The position numbers and the translations under genes are program-made. Shown piece after piece: positions 17,558 through 24,563 of a DNA stretch of 64,000 nucleotides (the stretch's first letter is position 1; each line of letters opens with the position of its first letter). This DNA comes from Candidatus Dechloromonas phosphorivorans (GTDB lineage: Bacteria > Pseudomonadota > Gammaproteobacteria > Burkholderiales > Rhodocyclaceae), in the NCBI GenBank assembly GCA_016709495.1, contig JADJMS010000009.1, positions 124,001 to 188,000 on the forward strand. Direction: 5' to 3'. The notes beneath the pieces are model-generated. The model searched no databases. It saw only the letters and a program-made list of their open reading frames with translations, and was not told the DNA's origin.

Positions 17558-18334
17558 ATGCTGATCTTTCTCTCGCCGGCCAAGTCGCTGGATTTCAAGA
17601 CCCCGCCGCAGGTAACAACGTATACGCAGCCGGCTTATCTGAAACAGTCGGAAACGTTGATCAAGCAGCTACGCAAGCTGTCACCAGCCGCTATCGCTAA
17701 TCTGATGCATCTTTCAGACCCGCTGGCGCAACTCAATTTTGGTCGTTACGCCGAATGGCACCTGCCGTTTACGCCGGAAAATGCCAAGCAGGCGGTGCTG
17801 GCATTTGATGGTGACGTTTACGACGGCCTGGCAGCCAAGGATTTAAGCGCCGACGACCTCGACTTCGCGCAAAAGCAGGTGCGCATCCTTTCCGGCCTCT
17901 ACGGCATCCTCAAACCGCTCGACATGATGCAGCCCTATCGACTTGAAATGGGCACCAAATTTGCCAACAAGGCTGGTAAGGATCTCTATGCCTTCTGGGG
18001 CGAACGCCTGCTTGATGCCATCAACAAGGAGCTGGCCGAGATGCCGCGACCGGTTGCGGTCAACCTCGCTTCCGAGGAATATTTTAAGGCGGCCGTCGGG
18101 CGCAAGATCAACGGGGTGGTGATTCAGCCGGTTTTTGAAGACTGGAAAAATGGCAAATACAAGATCATCAGCTTCTACGCCAAACGCGCGCGCGGGCTGA
18201 TGACGCGCTATGCCGTGCTGAATCGCCTCACTGAGCCGGAAGGCTTGAAGGATTTTGACTATGACGGCTACGCTTTCGAGTCGTCGGCGTCCGATGAGAA
18301 AAGCTGGGTCTTCCGCCGGCGTTTGGCGGCTTGA
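17558..18334 (+). CDS. yaaA: Peroxide stress protein YaaA (UPF0246)
   Basis: 258 residues, full length for the family. In Escherichia coli YaaA limits intracellular iron and DNA damage during peroxide stress and binds DNA. The start MLIFLSPAKSLDF, the central LYGILKPLDMMQPYRLEMGT and KIISFYAKRARGLM are family signatures. GAGG lies eight bases upstream of the ATG. It is convergent with the thioredoxin-like gene, whose stop is one base away. Confidence 0.93.
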   Translation: MLIFLSPAKSLDFKTPPQVTTYTQPAYLKQSETLIKQLRKLSPAAIANLMHLSDPLAQLNFGRYAEWHLPFTPENAKQAVLAFDGDVYDGLAAKDLSADDLDFAQKQVRILSGLYGILKPLDMMQPYRLEMGTKFANKAGKDLYAFWGERLLDAINKELAEMPRPVAVNLASEEYFKAAVGRKINGVVIQPVFEDWKNGKYKIISFYAKRARGLMTRYAVLNRLTEPEGLKDFDYDGYAFESSASDEKSWVFRRRLAA

Positions 18335-18335
18335 C

Positions 18336-18847
18336 CTAGAGCTTGATGCCGAAAACCTTGCCGATCACTTCCAGGGCTTGCGGGCTATCCCATTCCTTGG
18401 CGCCGTAGAATTTGGCCAGGACGCGTCCCTCGGCATCGACCAGCACGGTGAGTGGCAGGCGGTCAGCGCCAAGCATGTTTTCCAGGACCAATTTGCTGTC
18501 GATGAAGTGTGAAAATCCGGTTTTTGCCTGTTGCAGGAAGGCTTGGGCGCGATCCGGATAATCGTCGGTGGAAATGCCGATGACCTGAAACTGCTTGCCG
18601 CCGTAGCGTCGGTACAGGCGGTCCAGCGAACCCATCTCCATGCGGCAGGGGCCACACCAGCTGGCCCAGACATTGATGATCAGCGGTTTGCCGCGGTAGT
18701 CCGAGAGTTTTTTGGCGCTACCGGTGAGTCCCTGCATCGGTGAGTCACGCACCACGCTGCCGATTTCGACTTCCCCGGCGTTTTGGCGAAGGCGGTTGGC
18801 ATGGTGCCGAGCAGCAGGAACAGCAACAGGGAAAGAATTGTTTTCAT
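18336..18847 (-). CDS. TlpA/ResA-like secreted thioredoxin, frameshifted after the signal peptide
   Basis: Periplasmic thiol-disulfide reductase with the active site WASWCGPCRME. The ATG at 18847 begins a signal peptide (MKTILSLLLFLLLGTMPTAFA); the thioredoxin domain lies in another frame. Inserting one base around the A4/G4 runs (18773-18784 on the plus strand) restores a 170-residue precursor reading FAKNAGEVEIGSVVRDSP across the join. Likely roles are cytochrome c maturation or general cysteine reduction. The start overlaps the upstream PIN gene stop (ATGA), so the two are coupled. The break is probably a sequencing indel. Confidence 0.8.
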
Positions 18848-19311
18848 GCGTGGAAGTCCGGTGCCGGGTTATTCGGGATTGTTGCAGTGGGTAATGTTGG
18901 CAGCAGGGCCGAGGCAGCGGCGGGCTTCAAGATCTGAAAGCCCAGCGTCGTCCTTCCGCGCAGTTTGAGCAGCGCTTTGTCTTTGCTGACCAGAATATTG
19001 GCCCCGCAACGCGCCGCGAGTTCAAGGAATTTCTGGTCATCCTTGTCCTTGCAACGTGGCAGAGGGGGCGCTTCGCCGGCAGGTATGAGCTGTACAAGGC
19101 TGCTGTAGCGCTGGTAACGCTCAACCATCATTTCCGGTGTCATCTTGAGTTGCGGGTAGGTCAGGACACGTTGTAATTCATCCAGCGTGCGTTCGTCGGC
19201 ATAGCATTCGATTTGCCCGGCCTCCAGTGCGGCCATGATCGGTACGGCATCGGTATTGGCCCAATGGTAGAGGTCGAGAACAACGTTGGTATCAAGGACG
19301 AGTCGCAGCAT
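18844..19311 (-). CDS. PIN-domain protein (putative toxin component)
   Basis: 155 residues from the ATG at 19311 (MLRLVLDTNVVLDLYHW). Conserved acidic residues of PIN nucleases are visible: D in LDTNVV, E in ERTLDEL, D in CKDKDDQKFLE and D in LVSKDKAL. This subfamily is annotated as 'putative toxin-antitoxin system toxin component, PIN family'. No antitoxin gene is adjacent: upstream is divergent dusC, and downstream the gene is coupled to the thioredoxin-like gene. Orphan PIN genes of this kind are common, so a toxin role is unproven. Confidence 0.82.
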   Translation of the reverse strand: MLRLVLDTNVVLDLYHWANTDAVPIMAALEAGQIECYADERTLDELQRVLTYPQLKMTPEMMVERYQRYSSLVQLIPAGEAPPLPRCKDKDDQKFLELAARCGANILVSKDKALLKLRGRTTLGFQILKPAAASALLPTLPTATIPNNPAPDFHA

Positions 19312-19363
19312 GGCGCGGATTATAATGCCGGGCTGTTCAGCGCCTTGCCCGGAATTCATCCTC

Positions 19364-20323
19364 ATGTCCCGCATTATTCTCGCCCCGATGGAAGGGCTCG
19401 CCGACGATCTGTTGCGCGGCGTGCTGACCCGCATCGGCGGTTACGACTGGGGCATTTGCGAATTCATCCGCGTCTCGGCCAATATTTTGCCGGTCAAGAC
19501 CTACCAACGCATGTGCCCGGAATTGCTCAACAACAGCCTGACCGAAGCCGGCACGCCGATGCGCGTGCAACTGCTCGGTTCCGATCCGTACTTTATGGCG
19601 GAGAACGCGCGCCGATTGGTGAGCTTGAAGCCGGCTGGTGTTGATCTCAATTTCGGCTGCCCGGCACCGACGGTCAATCGCCATCGCGGTGGCGCGGCCC
19701 TACTCGGCGAGCCGGAGCTGCTCAACCAGATTGCCAGGGCGGTGCGCGCAGTGGGTCCGGTCGACATGCCTTTTACCGCCAAAATGCGACTCGGCATCAA
19801 CGACACCAGCCGTGCGGTTGACTGTGCGCAGGCCTTACAGGCCGCAGGTATTGATGAGTTGATTGTGCATGGCCGCACCAAACTTGACGGCTACCGCCCG
19901 CCAGCGCGCTGGGAGTGGATCGACAAGGTGCGCGCCGCGATCAATATTCCGCTGATCGCCAATGGCGAGGTGTGGACGGTCGAAGACTTCGTGCGCTGCC
20001 AGCAGGAAACCGGTTGCCCGGACATCATGCTCGGTCGCGGTGCGATTGCCGATCCGCTACTGGCGCGCCGGGTGCGTGGCGAGGCGGTTGACGGTTGGGC
20101 GGAAGTGGCGCCGGGCGTCGCTGCCTACTGGCTGGGCGTGCGGCGCAAGGTGGTGGCTGGGCATGCCGGAGGCCGCATCAAGCAATGGCTGGCTTTGTTG
20201 CGCCGTACTTATCCTGAAGCAGAAGTGCTTTATCAGCGTGTGCGAACGCTCAAGGCGGCAAATGAAATTGATGCTGTGCTGCTTGATGCCGGCATCCTGA
20301 CTGAATTGCCGTTGGCGGCATGA
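19364..20323 (+). CDS. dusC: tRNA-dihydrouridine(16) synthase
   Basis: FMN enzyme reducing U16 in the tRNA D-loop. 319 residues starting at the ATG at 19364 (MSRIILAPMEGLADDLLR); an upstream in-frame ATG adds nonsense. Signatures are LAPMEG, the catalytic Cys region VDLNFGCPAPTVNRHRGGAALL, the HGRTKLDGY phosphate-binding region and ANGEVWTVEDF. The GGAALL variant after the catalytic Cys favours DusC over DusA/B. It overlaps the next gene by four bases. Confidence 0.92.
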   Translation: MSRIILAPMEGLADDLLRGVLTRIGGYDWGICEFIRVSANILPVKTYQRMCPELLNNSLTEAGTPMRVQLLGSDPYFMAENARRLVSLKPAGVDLNFGCPAPTVNRHRGGAALLGEPELLNQIARAVRAVGPVDMPFTAKMRLGINDTSRAVDCAQALQAAGIDELIVHGRTKLDGYRPPARWEWIDKVRAAINIPLIANGEVWTVEDFVRCQQETGCPDIMLGRGAIADPLLARRVRGEAVDGWAEVAPGVAAYWLGVRRKVVAGHAGGRIKQWLALLRRTYPEAEVLYQRVRTLKAANEIDAVLLDAGILTELPLAA

Positions 20324-20985
20324 GCGGCAATTCACGTTTTATCAGCAGTGCCCAGACAGGCGTGCATCCTGATCTGGAAAAGCTGGTGCGTCGTCACATG
20401 GCGCATTCTTTCCAAAAACCGATTGCCGATTACAACCGCGAAGCATTTGCTTTAGCCCTGGCAGCCCGCGCGCAGTGGCAGCCCGCTGCGCCCTTGATCC
20501 TTGACGCTGGTTGCGGCGTCGGCTGGAGCACGCAGCGCATTGCCGAGACTTACCCCGATCACTTTGTTTTTGGTGTCGATCAGTCGGTCGACCGCATCAA
20601 TCGCGGCAAACCGTTACCGCTGCCGGCCAATGCCACGCTGATTCGCGCCGATCTGGTCGATTTCTGGCGTCTGCTGGCCGAAAACGGCATCCGTCTGGCA
20701 CGTCATTACAATCTGTATCCCAACCCATGGCCGAAGATTGGTCATCTCGCCCGGCGTTGGCAAGGTCACGCCGTTTTCCCGGTTTGGCTGGCGCTGGGTG
20801 GCGAATTGGAGTGCCGCAGCAACTGGCGCATCTACATTGAAGAAATGGCGCAGGCACTGACTTTGTTGACCGCTCAACAGGTGAGTTGCGAGCCGTGGCA
20901 GACCGATATTCCAATGACGCCCTTCGAGAAAAAATATCAGGAATCCGGCCACGACCTGTGGCGTTGCCGGGTCAGTCTGCCATGA
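20320..20985 (+). CDS. TrmB-like SAM-dependent methyltransferase
   Basis: 221 residues with class I methyltransferase motif I (LILDAGCGVGWSTQ), an acidic loop ending GVDQS, and the TrmB hallmarks NPWPK (as HYNLYPNPWPKIGHLARRW) and TPFEKKYQESGHDLW near the C-terminus. TrmB makes m7G46 in tRNA. Here the usual D in DPWPK is replaced by N and the following basic cluster is altered, so it may be a divergent paralogue with a changed substrate. Position in an ATGA-coupled operon with dusC supports tRNA modification. Confidence 0.75.
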   Translation: MSGNSRFISSAQTGVHPDLEKLVRRHMAHSFQKPIADYNREAFALALAARAQWQPAAPLILDAGCGVGWSTQRIAETYPDHFVFGVDQSVDRINRGKPLPLPANATLIRADLVDFWRLLAENGIRLARHYNLYPNPWPKIGHLARRWQGHAVFPVWLALGGELECRSNWRIYIEEMAQALTLLTAQQVSCEPWQTDIPMTPFEKKYQESGHDLWRCRVSLP

Positions 20986-21305
20986 ACGTCTGCCAGACCT
21001 GCGGTGCCTGCTGCGCCAGCTTCCGTGTTGATTTTCATCCGGTCGAACTCGCCGGTGGGACTTTTGCCTGGGGGCAGGGTGTGCCGCTGGTGATGACGGT
21101 GCCGGTCACCGCCAGCATCGTCCGCATGTTAGGCACCGATCTCACCGAACCCCGTTGTGTGGCGCTTGCCGGTGAAATTGGCAAACAAGTCAGTTGTTCT
21201 ATCTACGATGAACGGCCGTCACCGTGCCGGGAGTTTGATATCGAACATGCCGCCTGCAATCGAGCGCGGCAACGCTGTGGATTGGCTCAACTCAGTCAGT
21301 CGTGA
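20982..21305 (+). CDS. YkgJ-family Cys-cluster protein
   Basis: 107 residues from the ATG at 20982, overlapping the upstream methyltransferase stop (ATGA). Eight or so conserved cysteines in the pattern CQTCGACCASF ... CVAL ... CSIY...CREF...C...C indicate a zinc- or iron-sulfur-binding UPF0153/YkgJ protein. The function of the family is not established. Coupling to two tRNA-modification genes is suggestive only. It is convergent with the LysR gene, overlapping its 3' end by 14 bases. Confidence 0.85.
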   Translation: MNVCQTCGACCASFRVDFHPVELAGGTFAWGQGVPLVMTVPVTASIVRMLGTDLTEPRCVALAGEIGKQVSCSIYDERPSPCREFDIEHAACNRARQRCGLAQLSQS

Positions 21306-22143
21306 CGGCCACTATCGCAGCACTCAAGGTCTTTAAAACGGCAGAGGGGGCGGTTTCGCGCAGGGAGATCATGCCAGTTGGTACAATACCGATGTTGTCC
21401 GGCACCGTCACAATCGCCAGATCGGCTGCATGGGGTGATTGTTCAACCACGCGCCTGGGCATCAGCGTCCAGCCAAGGCCGACTGAAATGCAACCCAGAA
21501 TGCCTTCCAGTGTTCCGAACTCCATCGCATCAGCCACGGCATGCCCTGTCGCCCGCTGCCAGGCGATGGCGCGAGTGCGATAGGCGCACCCGTCGCGAAA
21601 CAGAATCAGGGGTTGCAAAACCGGATCGGTACCCTTGGCGCAAATTTGTACCAGCTCTTCGATAACCAGTTCCTCAAACTGTAAATCGGGATGCACGACC
21701 GGACCGGCAACAAAAGCACAATCCAGTTTGTGGGATAGCACCTTTTCAGTCAAAGACGAGCTGGTATCCGTTGATACGCGCAGTTCCAGTTGCGGATGCC
21801 TTGTTTTGACCGCCTTCAGGGCTTTCGGCAAGTGCAGGGCGGCGAAGGTTTCCATGGCGCCAATGCGAAGTTCGCCCGTGCCTTCGCCAACCTGCCGAAC
21901 CGCTGAACTGGTCTGGCGCTCCAGCAGCAACATGCGGCGCGCGTAGTCGAGCAGTACGCGGCCGGACGGCGCGAGTTCCAGCCCCCGGCCTTTGCGAAAG
22001 AACAGCTCAGTCCCCAACTCTTCTTCCAGCCGACGGATGCGATTGGTGACGTTGGACTGTACGGTATTCAACTTGCGTGAGGCAGCCAGAATACCGCCCT
22101 CTTCAACAACGGCCTGGAAGGTACGAAGGGCGACAAGTTCCAT
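21292..22143 (-). CDS. LysR-family transcriptional regulator
   Basis: 283 residues. N-terminal winged helix-turn-helix (LRTFQAVVEEGGILAASRKLNTVQSNVTNRIRRLEEELGTELF) and a C-terminal ligand domain. It is divergent from the MFS transporter gene at 22241. The 97-bp gap holds a GTTC...GAAC inverted repeat (22169-22190) that could be its operator. By the usual LysR logic it regulates the neighbouring transporter. The ligand is unknown. Confidence 0.9.
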   Translation of the reverse strand: MELVALRTFQAVVEEGGILAASRKLNTVQSNVTNRIRRLEEELGTELFFRKGRGLELAPSGRVLLDYARRMLLLERQTSSAVRQVGEGTGELRIGAMETFAALHLPKALKAVKTRHPQLELRVSTDTSSSLTEKVLSHKLDCAFVAGPVVHPDLQFEELVIEELVQICAKGTDPVLQPLILFRDGCAYRTRAIAWQRATGHAVADAMEFGTLEGILGCISVGLGWTLMPRRVVEQSPHAADLAIVTVPDNIGIVPTGMISLRETAPSAVLKTLSAAIVAVTTD

Positions 22144-22240
22144 CTATATCTCAAAAAAAGAATGTTAAGTTCTGAATAATTCATTTGAACAGATAGATTA
22201 ACTTGTTTATTGTCTGGAAATCAAATCAGAAAGTATTCCC

Positions 22241-23446
22241 ATGAACGAGCAGAGAGAGCGAATCAAGGTACTGAGTGCAGGCATCTTCAGCCTGATTCTG
22301 GTGCTTGGCGTCGCCCGTTTTTCGTATACACCTCTGCTGCCCTTGATGCAGCAGCAAGCTGGGTTGGGAATTGCTGAAGCGGGTTGGCTGGCCGCCATCA
22401 ATTACGCCGGCTACCTGAGCGGGGCGCTGATTGCCTCGTTGATCAGTGATCTGGTGCTCAAGGATCGTCTTTACCGTATCGGCTTGGTGCTGGCCATTCT
22501 CAGCACTGCCGTCATGGGGATGACGACGGATGTGACGATCTGGGCCTTGTCGCGCTATGTTGCCGGCCTGAGCAGTGCCGCTGGCATGTTGCTGGGTACC
22601 GGCCTGATTCTCAACTGGCTGATTCGCCACAACCACCGGATGGAACTTGGTATCCACTTTGCCGGGATTGGCTTGGGAATTGCCGGTTGTGCGGCGGCCG
22701 TGACTATCTTCAGTCACTGGCTGGATTGGCGTGAACAATGGTTTGCTTTCACAGCGCTGGGTTGCCTGTTGCTGATACCGGCGCTGGCCTGGCTGCCGCC
22801 GCCTGACCAAACCGGTTTGACCAAGAGCGGCGAAAAAATGGTGGATAACCCGCCCAGCCAGCTTTTCCTGCGCCTACTGATGGCCGCCTATTTCTGTGCC
22901 GGTATCGGTTACGTGGTCAGCGCAACCTTCATCGTTGCCATTGTGAACAAGCTGCCGGGGCTGGCCGGGCAGGGCAATCTGGTCTTTCTGGCGATTGGTA
23001 TCGGTGCCGCACCGGCCTGCATCAATTGGGACTTTATTGCCCGTCGTACCGGTGATCTCAATGCGCTGATTCTGGCGGCCATCCTGCAAATTATCGGAAT
23101 CCTGCTGCCGGTTGTGATCGGTGGCTTGTTTGCCACTTTGTTCGGAGCCTTGCTTTTTGGTGGCACTTTCATTGGTATGGTCAGTCTGGTACTGACTATG
23201 GCGGGCCGCTATTACCCGACCCGCCCGGCCAAAATGATGGGGAAAATGACGCTTTCCTACGGCGCAGCGCAGATCCTTGGGCCAGCCATCACTGGTTTGC
23301 TTGGTATTTATCTTGGCAGCTATAACGCCGGCTTATATTTTGCGGCCGCGGTCATGGTTGTCGGTACCTTGCTCCTGGCGGTGCTCAAAGTTGTCGAAAA
23401 GCGCGATGCGGCCAAGCTTCTCTTAACTGTTCATCAACCTGCCTGA
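22241..23446 (+). CDS. MFS transporter, YbfB/YjiJ type
   Basis: 401 residues with about twelve hydrophobic segments and a central cytoplasmic loop near residues 190-205. The first helix (LVLGVARFSYTPLLPLMQQQAGL) and GWLAAINYAGYLSGAL match the YbfB/YjiJ family, whose substrates are unknown. It is divergent from the LysR regulator and followed 14 bases later by a tautomerase gene, suggesting uptake or export of a small aromatic or enol compound (inference). Confidence 0.88.
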   Translation: MNEQRERIKVLSAGIFSLILVLGVARFSYTPLLPLMQQQAGLGIAEAGWLAAINYAGYLSGALIASLISDLVLKDRLYRIGLVLAILSTAVMGMTTDVTIWALSRYVAGLSSAAGMLLGTGLILNWLIRHNHRMELGIHFAGIGLGIAGCAAAVTIFSHWLDWREQWFAFTALGCLLLIPALAWLPPPDQTGLTKSGEKMVDNPPSQLFLRLLMAAYFCAGIGYVVSATFIVAIVNKLPGLAGQGNLVFLAIGIGAAPACINWDFIARRTGDLNALILAAILQIIGILLPVVIGGLFATLFGALLFGGTFIGMVSLVLTMAGRYYPTRPAKMMGKMTLSYGAAQILGPAITGLLGIYLGSYNAGLYFAAAVMVVGTLLLAVLKVVEKRDAAKLLLTVHQPA

Positions 23447-23460
23447 TAGAAAGCACCAAC

Positions 23461-23664
23461 ATGCCCTATGTGAATATCAAAATCACTCGTGAAGGTGCGA
23501 AAAGCGAGCAAAAAGCCGAGTTGATCAGTGAGGTGACAGCACTACTGCAGCGCGTGCTTGGCAAGAGTCCGCAGACAACCGTGGTCGTGATTGATGAAGT
23601 CGAGACGGACAACTGGGGTATTGGTGGTGAGACGGTCACCGTGAGGCGGCAGCGCGGCAGTTAG
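23461..23664 (+). CDS. 4-oxalocrotonate tautomerase-family protein
   Basis: 67 residues. Methionine removal would expose the catalytic Pro1 (MPYVNIKITREG). An Arg equivalent to the substrate-binding arginines is visible near residue 10. VVVIDEVETDNWGIGGE matches the conserved region of the family, which isomerises enol/keto forms of small dicarboxylates. It is probably in one operon with the MFS gene and under the same LysR regulator. Confidence 0.88.
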   Translation: MPYVNIKITREGAKSEQKAELISEVTALLQRVLGKSPQTTVVVIDEVETDNWGIGGETVTVRRQRGS

Positions 23665-23679
23665 ACAATGCCTGTATTT

Positions 23680-24225
23680 TCAAAATGCCGACAGTGTTGC
23701 AACGGCCTTGCCCGGTTCAATTCGAACCGATTTCAGTAACCAGCGTGCTGTGGCTTCCTGCGGACTGCCGTCATCGCGTAGTACGTAAAGCGGTTTGCTC
23801 TTGAAGTAGGCTGAAATGAGGTTGTTGGCTGCCTGGCGGGCGCTCGGTTCGGCTTCTTTTGGGATGGATAGAGATTCAACGGTTTGGACAACCGGTTTTT
23901 CCAGAAAGAAAGCCTTGCTCGTGTCGTCGTAGCGGATACCGGCGTTGCCCGTGATGTCGACGGGGACGGCCGGATTGCCGAGCAGCGAAATATGGATGCG
24001 GGCGACGATACCAACTTTGCCTTCCGGTGTGCCCAGCATGATTTTTGGTATTTCAAGTAATGAAACGCTCATCCAGCCGTAATTCTTTGTCTGTGGGCCG
24101 GATTTAGTAAGTGCTGCCTGAATTTCAGCCTCGGTGAAGCTGACTTCACGGTCGAACAAGGCCGCGCAGCAATATGATGCGAATCCGATCAGGGCGGCGA
24201 AAAGCAAAGTGGTGGTCGTTTTCAT
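23680..24225 (-). CDS. DUF1439 (YceB-like) secreted protein
   Basis: 181 residues with an N-terminal signal (MKTTTTLLFAALIGFASYCCA). A Cys pair at the end of the hydrophobic stretch could be a weak lipobox. The mature part (EVSFTEAEIQAALTKSGP ... LEIPKIMLGTPEGKVGI) resembles DUF1439, a lipid-binding-like cup fold found in periplasmic lipoproteins of unknown role. It is convergent with the tautomerase gene. A 15-bp perfect palindrome lies 30 bp upstream of its start. Confidence 0.78.
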   Translation of the reverse strand: MKTTTTLLFAALIGFASYCCAALFDREVSFTEAEIQAALTKSGPQTKNYGWMSVSLLEIPKIMLGTPEGKVGIVARIHISLLGNPAVPVDITGNAGIRYDDTSKAFFLEKPVVQTVESLSIPKEAEPSARQAANNLISAYFKSKPLYVLRDDGSPQEATARWLLKSVRIEPGKAVATLSAF

Positions 24226-24563
24226 TGCTATGTTCAGCTACAGGGGTGAGCAGACCGCTAGTCTAGCGGAGTAAGTGCTGAGCAGCTTATCCCCGTTTAG
24301 GTCGGGTAAGTCTGTGGATAAGCTCTGAGTAGTCATGGCAACCGATTGAGGCACAAGGGTTTTCGCGGGTTGCCTGTTTATTGGGCGGTGCCTGTTCAAG
24401 TCAGCCTCTTTGTGGTCAGGCTCTGGCAAAGTTGGCGAGATAATATATAATATATAAGACTTGCGAGCCGGCCTCGGGAAGCGAAAATCCGAACCATTTG
24501 GCCGTCGCCATTGTCGTAAAATATTCGTTTTCCCAGAGCAACCTTTTATGAAAGGAAGTCGCC
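24226..24563. other. 338-bp intergenic region upstream of acnB
   Basis: No gene seen. It holds the perfect palindrome CCGCTAGTCTAGCGG (24255-24269). It also holds an inverted pair GCTTATCC/GGATAAGC (24286-24293 and 24317-24324) whose right arm lies in a perfect DnaA-box sequence, TGTGGATAA (24313-24321); the left arm carries the near-match TTATCCCCG. The AT-rich acnB upstream element is annotated separately. Confidence 0.6.
24446..24461. promoter_or_regulatory. Imperfect copy of the mdh palindrome upstream of acnB
   Basis: TATAATATATAAGACT shares 12 of 16 bases with the perfect palindrome TGTCTTATATAAGACA found upstream of mdh (60954-60969); its right half matches 7 of 8. It lies about 103 bp before the acnB start. 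It could be a shared operator for a TCA-cycle regulator, or simply an AT-rich promoter. Confidence 0.4.
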
